Assembly (NCBI RefSeq): GCF_006965485.1
Contig: NZ_CP041360.1
Location: 7,916,501-7,980,500 of the forward strand
Length of the DNA: 64,000 bases
Reading direction: 5' to 3'
From: Spirosoma sp. KCTC 42546
GTDB taxonomy: Bacteria > Bacteroidota > Bacteroidia > Cytophagales > Spirosomataceae
Below are positions 43,920 to 52,224 of this stretch, in pieces. The stretch's first letter is position 1; each line of letters opens with the position of its first letter. The notes under the pieces were generated by a model. That model ran no database searches. It had not been told where the DNA came from and saw nothing but the letters and a program-made list of their open reading frames with translations. The translations under genes and the position numbers were made by a program.

Positions 43920-45140
43920 ATGAAAAACCGTACCGCTCCGGCCTTAGTTTTCATTTTCATAACCTTGCTGATTGACGTAACGGGGCTGGGTATCATTATT
44001 CCGGTTTTCCCGAAACTGATTGAACAACTCATTCATGGCAATATCAGCCAGGCGGCTAGTTGGGGGGGGTGGCTATCGTTCTCGTATGCTGGGATGCAGT
44101 TTCTGTTCTCTCCTATATTGGGCGGGTTGAGTGATCGCTTCGGCCGTCGGCCGGTGCTGCTGTTTTCGCTATTTGGGTTTGGCGTTGATTACATATTTCA
44201 GGGATTTGCCCCAACAATCGAATGGCTGTTTATCGGGCGACTGATTGCAGGAATTACGGGAGCCAGCTTTACCACCGCAACCGCTTATATTGCCGACATT
44301 AGTACCCCCGAAAAACGAGCGCAGAATTTTGGATTAGTCGGAGCTGCCTTTGGCGTTGGGTTTATTCTTGGGCCCGCTGTCGGTGGATTTCTGGGCCAAT
44401 ATGGCCCGCGTGTACCGTTTTTTGTAGCGGCAGGACTAACCATGATTAACTTCCTGTACGGCTTTTTTATCCTGCCCGAATCGCTCGCTCCCGAACATCG
44501 TCGTCCCTTCGACTGGCGACGTGCCAATCCGATTGGTTCATTGATGCGGTTGGGAAAGTACCCGGTTATTTTAGGACTGGTGGCCTCATTGGTACTGGTT
44601 TATATTGCCGGATTTGCCGTGCAGGGAACGTGGACGTTCTACACGATGGAGAAATTCAAGTGGGATGAAAAGACGGTCGGCTTGTCGCTGGCGACCATTG
44701 GCTTATCCTTTGCCATTGTACAGGGGGGCCTCAGCCGGGTGCTTATTCCAAAATTAGGGCAGGAGAAATCAGTCTATGTCGGCATGATGTTCAGCGCCAT
44801 TGGGTTCGCCTTATTTGGCTTCGCTAACCAAAGCTGGATGATGTTTGCGTTCATGGCTGTGTACGCATTGGGCGGTATTGCCGGACCATCCATTCAGGGC
44901 ATTATTTCGAACCAGGTTCCAGCTAACGAACAGGGCGAGTTGCAGGGTGCTTTAACCAGCTTAACCAGCACGACGTCTATTTTCGGGCCGCTTATTATGA
45001 CCAACCTATTTTCGTTTTTCACGTCGCCAGCAGCACCAGTTTATTTACCTGGAGCACCCTTCTTTCTAGCTTCTCTACTGATCATCATTAGCGCGACACT
45101 GGTTGGACGTGGATTGAAACGGCAGACGGTGGTCAGTTGA
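43920..45140 (+). CDS. MFS transporter, tetracycline-resistance (TCR/Tet) type
   Basis: This 406-residue major-facilitator exporter has 12 hydrophobic segments. The first is [20 protein letters not shown], and the following motif-A region is [19 protein letters not shown]. Motif C ([19 protein letters not shown]) is also clear. These motifs, with the overall length, match the TetA/TCR-like drug:H+ antiporter group, but many members of this group do not give tetracycline resistance, so I make no resistance claim. The ATG at 43920 avoids the pyrimidine-repeat extension. Confidence 0.88.
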   Translation: MKNRTAPALVFIFITLLIDVTGLGIIIPVFPKLIEQLIHGNISQAASWGGWLSFSYAGMQFLFSPILGGLSDRFGRRPVLLFSLFGFGVDYIFQGFAPTIEWLFIGRLIAGITGASFTTATAYIADISTPEKRAQNFGLVGAAFGVGFILGPAVGGFLGQYGPRVPFFVAAGLTMINFLYGFFILPESLAPEHRRPFDWRRANPIGSLMRLGKYPVILGLVASLVLVYIAGFAVQGTWTFYTMEKFKWDEKTVGLSLATIGLSFAIVQGGLSRVLIPKLGQEKSVYVGMMFSAIGFALFGFANQSWMMFAFMAVYALGGIAGPSIQGIISNQVPANEQGELQGALTSLTSTTSIFGPLIMTNLFSFFTSPAAPVYLPGAPFFLASLLIIISATLVGRGLKRQTVVS

Positions 45141-45184
45141 TTTTATATCTAGCCAGCCTAAGCCAATCCCAACGATATTTATAG

Positions 45185-45291
45185 TGGTGTCCGTTTCTTA
45201 AAACGGACAAGCGAGGTTTCTAAAAACCTTGTGTAATCGGTAGGTTTTGAGAAACCTCCTAAGTCGGGTTGAAGAACCCGACTTCACTGGT
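45185..45291. repeat. Four-hairpin intergenic element
   Basis: Four hairpins stand in a row, each with a four-base loop: GTCCGTTT-CTTA-AAACGGAC (45189-45208), AGGTTT-CTAA-AAACCT (45214-45229), AGGTTT-TGAG-AAACCT (45242-45257) and GTCGGGTT-GAAG-AACCCGAC (45263-45282). The last stem is the same as in the elements at 8786 and 19931. It lies between convergent genes, so it can also terminate transcripts. Confidence 0.85.
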
Positions 45292-45303
45292 ATAACGAAC
45301 TCT

Positions 45304-46800
45304 TTACAATTCCTTTTTAAACTCCAGACCATCAAAAATCAGTGTATCGACTTTACCCGATGCACCAAGAATGAAACGCCCTCTGGCTTTTCCCAACCAG
45401 GCTTTTTTGTAAGGACCGCAAAACGTATCGTAATGCCAGTGCGATAAATTAGCGTTCAGGCTATTATCATTCACATTGACGACTAATTGGTTCCCTTGCA
45501 CACTTACCTCCGCCTGCCCATATAAGGGGCTGGTGTATTTTCCGGTGTAAGCTGCCAGGGTCAAGGAAGGCGACGTATTCGGTACTCGTTTGTCAATAAA
45601 TGCTTTTTCGGCCTTTTTGCCTTGCTCTTTTAAGCCGTCGTATAGCTTCTTAAATTCCGTACTCCAGTTGCGGGTACCGCCCAGGGCAAACCAATCGAAG
45701 GTCTTATACACAAGGGCATGACGAACTTCGGCATGGTCATAATTGCCGAATACGTAAACACCCAATTTCTCATCAGGCAATTGGGCAGTGATGGCCGTAA
45801 GACCCGACAGACTACCCGTATGAAAATTCACTTTATGTCCCTTATAATCGTGCTGATACCAGGCTAGGCCATAGGTGCGCCAGTTGGGCTTCAGAATTTG
45901 CATAGTCGGGTATTCGTCTTCCGGGAAAAACGTTTGTGGGGTAAACATCTCAGCCCAGGTTTCGGGCTTTAGTAAACGCCCACCGTTGTATTTGCTGCTG
46001 TCGAGCATACAGATTACCCATTTGCTGATATCATCTGCCGATGACCAGACTGCACCCGCAGAGCCAATTTCGCTATCAGCACCGTATTCAATGACCCGAA
46101 TGGTATCGTTGATGTTGTAGTGGGGTTTGGTTAGATTATCATCCTTAATGTAGCCGCGCTTAGGGGCAGTCCGGTCCATTCCCAGGGGCGTAAAGATTCG
46201 TTCTTTCAGAAATTCAGCCCAGGTCTTTCCGGCAATCCGTTCGATTATACGCCCGGCAGCGGAATAAAACGTATTCTGATAAGCAAACCCGGCCCGAAAC
46301 GGGTAACTCGGCTTTACCATAACCATCCGTCGAAACATTTCATTAGCCGGAATGGTCATGGCTCCCGTCATAAAATCGGTGCTGCCGATACCGGTGTCAT
46401 GAATGAGTAAATCACGAATTTTTAGCTCCCGGGTTACATAGGGGTCATACAACTGTAGTTCGGGTAAATACTTGGAAACGGGATCGTTCCAAGCGAGTTT
46501 CCCTTCATCCACCAGCATACCCATCAGAGCAACAGTCATGGCTTTTGTTGTCGAAGCACAGGCAAATAATGTCTGGGTATCAACGAGATCAGGCTTGCCC
46601 AATTCACGAACGCCGTAGCCTTTCTTGAAAAGTACTTTATTGTCTTTAACGACGGTGATCGATAAACCAGGAACCTCCCATTGTTTACGAACAGCCTCTA
46701 CGTAGGCATCGAATTCCTGAATCTGTTTGGAAGAAAATTGCTTTTGAGCAGTGGCTGGAATAGATACTAGAGCAAGAAGAAGTACAACTATTTTTCTCAT
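45304..46800 (-). CDS. Exported serine hydrolase (class C beta-lactamase/PBP-like) with DUF3471-type C-terminal domain
   Basis: The protein has 498 residues from the ATG at 46800 with signal MRKIVVLLLALVSIPATAQ. Catalytic motifs are the SxxK serine in ACASTTKAMTVAL, the YxN-type motif FAYQNTFYSAAG and the late HTGSLSG block. The C-terminal 100 residues resemble DUF3471. Family members act as peptidases, esterases or cell-wall enzymes, not usually drug-hydrolysing lactamases. The convergent MFS gene is a likely coincidence. Confidence 0.88.
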   Translation of the reverse strand: MRKIVVLLLALVSIPATAQKQFSSKQIQEFDAYVEAVRKQWEVPGLSITVVKDNKVLFKKGYGVRELGKPDLVDTQTLFACASTTKAMTVALMGMLVDEGKLAWNDPVSKYLPELQLYDPYVTRELKIRDLLIHDTGIGSTDFMTGAMTIPANEMFRRMVMVKPSYPFRAGFAYQNTFYSAAGRIIERIAGKTWAEFLKERIFTPLGMDRTAPKRGYIKDDNLTKPHYNINDTIRVIEYGADSEIGSAGAVWSSADDISKWVICMLDSSKYNGGRLLKPETWAEMFTPQTFFPEDEYPTMQILKPNWRTYGLAWYQHDYKGHKVNFHTGSLSGLTAITAQLPDEKLGVYVFGNYDHAEVRHALVYKTFDWFALGGTRNWSTEFKKLYDGLKEQGKKAEKAFIDKRVPNTSPSLTLAAYTGKYTSPLYGQAEVSVQGNQLVVNVNDNSLNANLSHWHYDTFCGPYKKAWLGKARGRFILGASGKVDTLIFDGLEFKKEL

Positions 46801-46839
46801 GTAGGCGTATGGTATCATGTGTTAGGTTCAATGTACGAA

Positions 46840-46937
46840 CAAGTCAACCTCGCTCAGAAACGAGTACAGGATTTACTGGACATCTCCTAGAAAATATCCT
46901 GTAAATCCTGTACTCTTTCAAAAAAAGTTTGACTTGC
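46840..46937. repeat. Nested inverted repeat of the CAGGATT type, copy 2
   Basis: The inner perfect arms GAGTACAGGATTTAC (46862-46876) and GTAAATCCTGTACTC (46901-46915) are nested in an outer CAAGTCAAC/GTTTGACTTG pair. ACAGGATT links it to the spacer at 37884. The rest of this 257-base gap shows nothing else clear. Confidence 0.8.
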
Positions 46938-47057
46938 TCTACATTGATTTTAACCTCTCGTCCGACAGATAGCCACGCCAATTGAGATTAACTCACTTTG
47001 TGGTCCCAATGGGGTCATACCCTATATCATTCAATATAATTCTGCTTACTTGTTTAA

Positions 47058-47618
47058 CTACAGCCCAAAAACCACATCAAACTTAAGCACCATAGCATCT
47101 TCGGTTTTCATACCCATTAACGATGGCCGCTCAATATTATGATCGCTCATATTAACGGGGAACTCACCTGTTAGGGTCATTTTTCCACCCGCGTCTTTGC
47201 GAGTTGCCTGGAGTGTAGCCGGTTTAGCTACACCATGAAAGGTTAATGTACCTTTCACGGTCAAGGCACCATTTTCTCCCGCTTTAATATCCGAACTAAC
47301 AAAGGTGACGTTGGGGTATTTGAGCCCTTCAAGTACTTCCATCGCGTGCGAATCGCGGTTGTTATTGTCGCTATCGAATGACGCTACTTTTATGGAAACC
47401 GCTACATTTTCGGGCTGTTTCGTATCATCATTATAGATGATTGCACAGTTTACATCTTTACTCACGCCATCCCACTTATGGAGTGGATGCTTGGCCGAAT
47501 ACGTGACCGTCGACAAGGCTTTATCAGCCATTATCTTACGCTTGGCCATCGGTACCGAAGTAAAGGCAAAGAGAATCCCGATGGCTATCCAGAAGCCATA
47601 CTTCCCTGTGTATTTCAT
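47058..47618 (-). CDS. YceI-family exported protein
   Basis: The protein has 186 residues. The signal-like start KYGFWIAIGILFAFTSVPMA precedes a lipocalin-like beta-barrel, with TVTYSAKHPLHKWDG, NVTFVSSDIKAGENG and TFHGVAKPATLQATR. YceI proteins bind isoprenoid quinones or other long-chain lipids in the periplasm. The start lies four bases after the upstream membrane-protein stop, so the two are co-transcribed. Together with the Rieske and cytochrome-b-like genes before it, a quinone-linked role is plausible. Confidence 0.9.
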   Translation of the reverse strand: MKYTGKYGFWIAIGILFAFTSVPMAKRKIMADKALSTVTYSAKHPLHKWDGVSKDVNCAIIYNDDTKQPENVAVSIKVASFDSDNNNRDSHAMEVLEGLKYPNVTFVSSDIKAGENGALTVKGTLTFHGVAKPATLQATRKDAGGKMTLTGEFPVNMSDHNIERPSLMGMKTEDAMVLKFDVVFGL

Positions 47619-47622
47619 GGTC

Positions 47623-48303
47623 TTAGAATGTTAAAGAAACTATCGAAGCTGCGTATGCGCCAAATGTGGTGTAAGCAGCCGCCCGATGGATTGGTTTCAG
47701 GTCTGGATTATTCTCAATCATATGGGCCAGAATATTCGTCGCCACCATACCTGTCAAATGCACAACAGCCAGATACTTATGCAGCTTGATCGACGTGAAT
47801 CCCTTTTTAGCTCCCACCACAGGTGGAGGTGCTGTGAGCGACAACGCCAGGGTAGTTCCGTAGGTAACGTTGATAAACGTAGCCGACCGTTCGTGCCATT
47901 TCTTTATATCGACGTAATCCTGTCCTTTGGCATTATAGAGTTTCGCCCCCAGTAATCCCTGAGCTACAAAGCCTGCTAACGTTATAAATCCACCAATCTG
48001 GTGCGCCACGAGCATTGTACGTCGAACTTTCAGTTCATGCACACGCCCTTCCGATGTTAACGGAGCGATCTTCATGGTTCGTAGCAAGCCTTTGGGGCCC
48101 CAAAACGCCCGCTGCGTAAAAATCATTTTATGGGGCAACAGGGCTTGCGTTTCAGTCGAGTCTGTCAGACCAGCCAGTAGGTCGTTAGCGGATGCGTCTG
48201 TTGTCGGCGCAATAACGGTATCCCGACGAACGGCCGTCGAATCCTGGGCTCGGGCTAAACCGATCCCGAGCCACAGGAGCACGGCAAAATGAATGTACTT
48301 CAT
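47623..48303 (-). CDS. Putative four-helix membrane cytochrome b (cytochrome b561-like)
   Basis: The protein has 226 residues with a signal ending ARAQ, then a polar stretch. Four membrane segments follow, which contain regularly placed His residues in VAHQIGGFITLAG, KKWHERSATFIN, KLHKYLAVVHLTGM and PIHRAAAYTTFG. This spacing recalls the b561 type, in which His pairs hold two b haems. The identification is by pattern only. It lies 17 bases after the Rieske gene and four bases before YceI, suggesting an electron-transfer unit. Confidence 0.65.
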   Translation of the reverse strand: MKYIHFAVLLWLGIGLARAQDSTAVRRDTVIAPTTDASANDLLAGLTDSTETQALLPHKMIFTQRAFWGPKGLLRTMKIAPLTSEGRVHELKVRRTMLVAHQIGGFITLAGFVAQGLLGAKLYNAKGQDYVDIKKWHERSATFINVTYGTTLALSLTAPPPVVGAKKGFTSIKLHKYLAVVHLTGMVATNILAHMIENNPDLKPIHRAAAYTTFGAYAASIVSLTF

Positions 48304-48320
48304 CGAGCAAAATTTAGTTG

Positions 48321-48854
48321 TTAGGCAGTCACTGTTAGGGTATTCCCATCTGCACTGAGGGATGTTTTGTATTGCGTCAATGCCTTCGTAGCCGGACCAA
48401 CGTCCACAGCCCCCGTTAGGCTATATTCAGAGCCATGATTAGAGCAATAGATATCGTCCTGCGCGGCCCGATACTGAACTTCTGTCCCTTCATGCGTACA
48501 TGTTTTCGAAAGTGCAACGAATGAGCCACTCTTGCTTTTAGCCACAATCAGGCTCCCAATTATAGCGTACTGCCCTGCTGTTTTTAGCTTGCTGTAATTT
48601 GAGTTGGTCAGGTCAACCGTAAAGCTAATGGCCCCTTTGGAGGCATCTGCATTACCGGTTACCCCAGCCGCCGGCGTTACTACCGTACCGCCCGGCGTAA
48701 CATCATCACTACTTTTTGAGCAGGCGGTTAGTCCGGTTCCCATGCAGTAAAATGCCATAAGCGCTGCGCTACTCATACCAAGACTACGAATAAACTCTCC
48801 GCGGTTCATCTGCTCGGCTGTTGGATTGCTTTTCATTTGGTTGTTCGTTTTCAT
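48321..48854 (-). CDS. Exported Rieske [2Fe-2S] protein
   Basis: The protein has 177 residues. The C-terminal Rieske domain has the two cluster motifs CTHEG (Cys-x-His) and CSNHGSEY (Cys-x2-His), which ligate a [2Fe-2S] cluster with two Cys and two His. The N-terminus (FIRSLGMSSAALMAFYCMGTGLTAC) is a Tat- or lipoprotein-type signal ending at a lipobox-like Cys. Another start at 48836 is possible. It is followed by the putative membrane cytochrome b and YceI, in a likely operon led by the sigma factor. Confidence 0.9.
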   Translation of the reverse strand: MKTNNQMKSNPTAEQMNRGEFIRSLGMSSAALMAFYCMGTGLTACSKSSDDVTPGGTVVTPAAGVTGNADASKGAISFTVDLTNSNYSKLKTAGQYAIIGSLIVAKSKSGSFVALSKTCTHEGTEVQYRAAQDDIYCSNHGSEYSLTGAVDVGPATKALTQYKTSLSADGNTLTVTA

Positions 48855-48907
48855 GTAGGTACATTAATTAATAGCCTCCCGTAGACTATCATACGTAAAC
48901 GTGTTAC

Positions 48908-50614
48908 TCATAATTTATAGCGGAGAGAGAAAAATGCGCCGGTACTTAGTAAGTTAACTTTAAAAAAGCCTACTCCCTTGAGGGGTGCCTTCATAAACGG
49001 CTCCACCTGCCATGATAATCGTCGGCTAAAGGACCGTTCATAACCAAATGACAGGTTCAGATTGCTGAAGCGATAGCCACCTGTATTACCACCAGAAGGG
49101 CTATACTCAGTTGGCTGGTTATATGTATGAGCCGGATATGTGTAATAGTATTCCTCTTGCTTCATGATATAGCTTGTTACGCCACTGCTCACAAACCAGC
49201 GGTCAGGTAACCGCCCATCTGATCGAGGCTTTATAACAACATCATAGCGAATATTGATCGGGATATCGAACATGTTACAACGACCATCAACCAGATCTGG
49301 CGACTTCATTGGCGGCTGCCACCAAGTCGTTGGTGCATTGTATTCGCTTGGAAGCGCCTTATATACTTTCGTACTCTTAATCACCCCCACCTGAATACTC
49401 CAGCGAGACGCCAGCCGATACTCCAGCAATAGGCCCACATTTGTACCAGGACGGGTAAAGTTTTTTAAGCCAATAGTACTTAAATCCGGCGCTACTACAA
49501 ACCGAACACTCAGTCCACGTTGTACGGGTATTGATGCGTTGGAAACCACTCGCTGTGCGGTTGTATCGGTATAAGGCTCAACAAGCCGACCGGTGAAGGC
49601 CAGATTTTTAGGCCAACGTGCCGGGCGGACTGATAACTCATTTACAGCTGGCAACAGCACAGAAGTAGCTTCTTCTGATCCAGGCGAGAATGGACTACCG
49701 GTTAACATCAACCCAGTAGATTGGGCGACTTTCAGTCTGTCTATACCTGATCGCTTTGTAAACGATGGCATTGGCGAACCAGTATAGCCCGTTGCCGAAA
49801 GCACCACTAGGTCCTGGCTGGCATTCCGCTGCTTCCGAAGCTTTCGAATAGAGGTTCTGCTTCTAGCCAGCGGTACGCTACTTAGGCGGTTCGTTTTTTC
49901 TTCAGAGTTCATTGCCCCTACTAGCTCCGAATCAGATCGCATTCGCTTGGTCCGGTTCCGGCCAGATGCCAACTTATACGACGATGGTATGGATTTCGTT
50001 GCAACTACAGTCTTAGTCAACTTCCTAGCCAGTGCCGTTCTAGTAGACTTGCTTAGCCCAGTCGGCTTCGACATCTCCGATTTTTCAACACTAGTTTCCA
50101 GGCTACCCGGTTTATTGGCTGACCTCTCAACGTTGCGAAGAGGATTTTCAGCTGACTCCCCTACTTCGCGAGTAGTCTCCTTAGCCGATTCCGCCCGATT
50201 AGCCGACGGCCCAACTTCGCTAACCATAGGTTCGGGAGAACTGGTTGTTAGTTCTGTGGGGCGCTGCGTTTCGGCTAATTGGGGCGTTGCGGACTGATGC
50301 ACTCCTTTAGCTATAGTAGTTTCTTTTGCCCTGGCTTCTGCTACTTTTTGCACTGAGGTAGTGGCCGTACCAGGATTCGCTTTTCGGTAAATAAACCAAC
50401 CGCCACCTGTCAACAGCATAAGCAGTGCAACAGGCAGGCCCCAACGGAGCAGATTTTTCCAAATCAATGCACCGCTGGGCGTGGTGCGGTCGTTGGCATC
50501 CAGGCGGGCTTTCATATCCTGCCAGGCTGCCGGATCGAACGGGGTATCGAACTCTTCAACCGACTTTCTGAAGAGCCCGTCCAATTGGTCATCGGTTAGC
50601 TCTGGCATACTCAT
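48908..50614 (-). CDS. Fusion of cytoplasmic anti-sigma-like N-terminus, one membrane span and C-terminal outer-membrane beta-barrel
   Basis: The protein has 568 residues. Residues 1-45 are polar and cytoplasmic by topology (ELTDDQLDGLFRKSVEEFDT, FDPAAWQDMKARL), then a membrane segment at about 58-76. A Ser/Thr/Lys/Arg-rich linker of about 285 residues follows. From 365 the protein is beta-rich (GTNVGLLLEYRLASRWSIQV) and ends with GAFFSLRYKL, a typical outer-membrane beta-barrel end. The 5' end overlaps the ECF sigma gene by 26 bases, so it is probably the cognate anti-sigma factor. One chain would reach from cytoplasm to outer membrane. Confidence 0.75.
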   Translation of the reverse strand: MSMPELTDDQLDGLFRKSVEEFDTPFDPAAWQDMKARLDANDRTTPSGALIWKNLLRWGLPVALLMLLTGGGWFIYRKANPGTATTSVQKVAEARAKETTIAKGVHQSATPQLAETQRPTELTTSSPEPMVSEVGPSANRAESAKETTREVGESAENPLRNVERSANKPGSLETSVEKSEMSKPTGLSKSTRTALARKLTKTVVATKSIPSSYKLASGRNRTKRMRSDSELVGAMNSEEKTNRLSSVPLARSRTSIRKLRKQRNASQDLVVLSATGYTGSPMPSFTKRSGIDRLKVAQSTGLMLTGSPFSPGSEEATSVLLPAVNELSVRPARWPKNLAFTGRLVEPYTDTTAQRVVSNASIPVQRGLSVRFVVAPDLSTIGLKNFTRPGTNVGLLLEYRLASRWSIQVGVIKSTKVYKALPSEYNAPTTWWQPPMKSPDLVDGRCNMFDIPINIRYDVVIKPRSDGRLPDRWFVSSGVTSYIMKQEEYYYTYPAHTYNQPTEYSPSGGNTGGYRFSNLNLSFGYERSFSRRLSWQVEPFMKAPLKGVGFFKVNLLSTGAFFSLRYKL

Positions 50615-51164
50615 CGTAGTTTATGTGTTTCAATAGTTGGCGCAGATTTTCGCGCGCCCGAGCCAGGTTCGATTTCGACGCACCTACCGAAATACCGAGT
50701 TGACCGGCGATTTCTTCGTGCGTAAATCCATCCATAACATATAAATTAAAGACCAGCCGATAGGCCGGAGATAAACGTTGAACGTAGCCTAATAATTCTT
50801 CGTAAGACAGCTGGCTTAAGGCATCCGCCGATTCCGAAGCAACCACTTGTTCGGCTTTTTCAACATCGTCGTGCTGATGACGCACCTCCTGTCGATAATG
50901 GTCGATAGCCGCATTGATCAGAATACGTCGAAGCCAGCCTTTAAACGGTTGCGCAGAATCATACTGATCCAGTCGTGTAAAGACTTTTAGGAAACCATCA
51001 TTCAACACTTCCAGCGCCCCATCACGAGTAGGTGCATAACGCAGACAAACGCTCATGGCATACCCGTAGAACTGCCGGTAAAGCATTTCCTGACTTTGCC
51101 GGTGGTTGCGCAGACAACCCGCCAAAATGTCGGTTAAAGCCGGTATGTTAGGAGCGTTGGACAA
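50589..51164 (-). CDS. ECF-type RNA polymerase sigma factor
   Basis: This 191-residue sigma-70 family factor has region 2 (YRQFYGYAMSVCLRYAPTRD, NDGFLKVFTRLDQY, PFKGWLRRILINAAIDHYR) and region 4 (VFNLYVMDGFTHEEIAGQLG, SVGASKSNLARARENLRQLL). This is the usual ECF layout with only those two regions. The 3' end overlaps the next gene, so production is coupled to its probable anti-sigma factor. It could direct transcription of the Rieske-YceI genes behind it. Confidence 0.93.
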   Translation of the reverse strand: MSNAPNIPALTDILAGCLRNHRQSQEMLYRQFYGYAMSVCLRYAPTRDGALEVLNDGFLKVFTRLDQYDSAQPFKGWLRRILINAAIDHYRQEVRHQHDDVEKAEQVVASESADALSQLSYEELLGYVQRLSPAYRLVFNLYVMDGFTHEEIAGQLGISVGASKSNLARARENLRQLLKHINYDEYARANR

Positions 51165-51254
51165 AGTAATTCAGTCTATGGGTTCTCGGTTTCGGGTTAG
51201 CCCCAAGGGTCGTCTGTCAGGTGCTGAACCTTACCCAAAAAGATAACCCGTTCA

Positions 51255-52079
51255 CTAATTCGGAGCATTCACCGACGTAGCATTTACGACCGGCCATACT
51301 CCTGGTTTTGGGAAACTCACTCCTTTGGTACTGCCTCTCTGTCCGTTATCGGAACCAAAATAATAGAGCGGCCAGCCTTTATACGTAAGTTGTGTTTTGC
51401 CAAAAACCGTAATCGTTGCAAAATCCGTTTTCTTAAGCGCAGAAGGAATCTCTCCTAATGTGGATGATGTTACGAAAATTGGCCAGGTTCCATCATTACT
51501 AAAATCGGCTTTGGTATAGTTATTTTTATTGTTTTTGTCGAAAGCGAATGCATACAGCGTACGTCCAACGCTATCCGTCAAAAACAGCGAATTCCCAGTA
51601 CCCTCTTTTGTGTCAAATGTATAACTTTTGCCGTCACTACCAACTAGTTGTCGGGATGCAAGCTGCACCGTATAGTTTGGCTTGGCTACCATCCACACGT
51701 TGCCTACATTCTCGCCCGCTACATCCCCTGCTTTCGCGTCATTTTTAAAGTAATAAAGTGGCCACCCTTTGTAGGTTGTCTGTTTAGCTCCATCAGCGCG
51801 GGTAATCGTCGCAAAGTCCGCAGCTTTCAGATTGTTACCCAGTGTCAGGGTTTCCTGGTAAAATATGGGCCAGTTGTCCTTGCAGGTACCGGAGCAATTC
51901 GCATCACCAGCCACATCAGGCGCAAAAAAGTACAACGTTTTACCACCTTCGCCGGTCAGCACGTTTCCAAGGGTGGTTGTTCCTATCGCTACCGAAGATA
52001 CCGTAGTCGGATTTTCCTCGTCTTTGCAGCTCAGCAATGTCACTACAACTAAAGTAGTCAGCAAGGCCAGGCGATTCAT
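51255..52079 (-). CDS. Lipoprotein with two PF03640-type secreted repeats
   Basis: The protein has 274 residues from the ATG at 52079 with signal MNRLALLTTLVVVTLLSC and a lipobox. It contains repeats of the Lipoprotein_15 (COG4315) type: GKTLYFFAPDVAGDANCSG with TCKDNWPIFYQ, and GRTLYAFAFDKNNK with NDGTWPIFVT. Each is followed by a TYKGWPLYYF segment. The family is of unknown function but often lies near electron-transfer genes, as here. It is upstream of and may precede the sigma-factor operon. Confidence 0.85.
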   Translation of the reverse strand: MNRLALLTTLVVVTLLSCKDEENPTTVSSVAIGTTTLGNVLTGEGGKTLYFFAPDVAGDANCSGTCKDNWPIFYQETLTLGNNLKAADFATITRADGAKQTTYKGWPLYYFKNDAKAGDVAGENVGNVWMVAKPNYTVQLASRQLVGSDGKSYTFDTKEGTGNSLFLTDSVGRTLYAFAFDKNNKNNYTKADFSNDGTWPIFVTSSTLGEIPSALKKTDFATITVFGKTQLTYKGWPLYYFGSDNGQRGSTKGVSFPKPGVWPVVNATSVNAPN

Positions 52080-52224
52080 GTACACGTAAGGCTTCATTCT
52101 ATCAACTGTGTTTAAAATGAGAAAAAGAACAGTTGAACCGGTTCAGTTGGCAATACGGGCTATCGTAAAAAAGGGTTGCGTGAAGAAGGAAAAGTTTTGA
52201 ATAAATGGTCATGAGTAGTCAGGA

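Noticed and set aside
43920..45140. Tetracycline resistance determinant
   Set aside because: The family resemblance is to the broad TCR/Tet MFS group only; no regulator or mobile context supports a resistance claim.
45185..45291. CRISPR-like array made of four short repeats
   Set aside because: The units are self-complementary hairpins with different stems and no spacers of constant length, and no cas gene is present.
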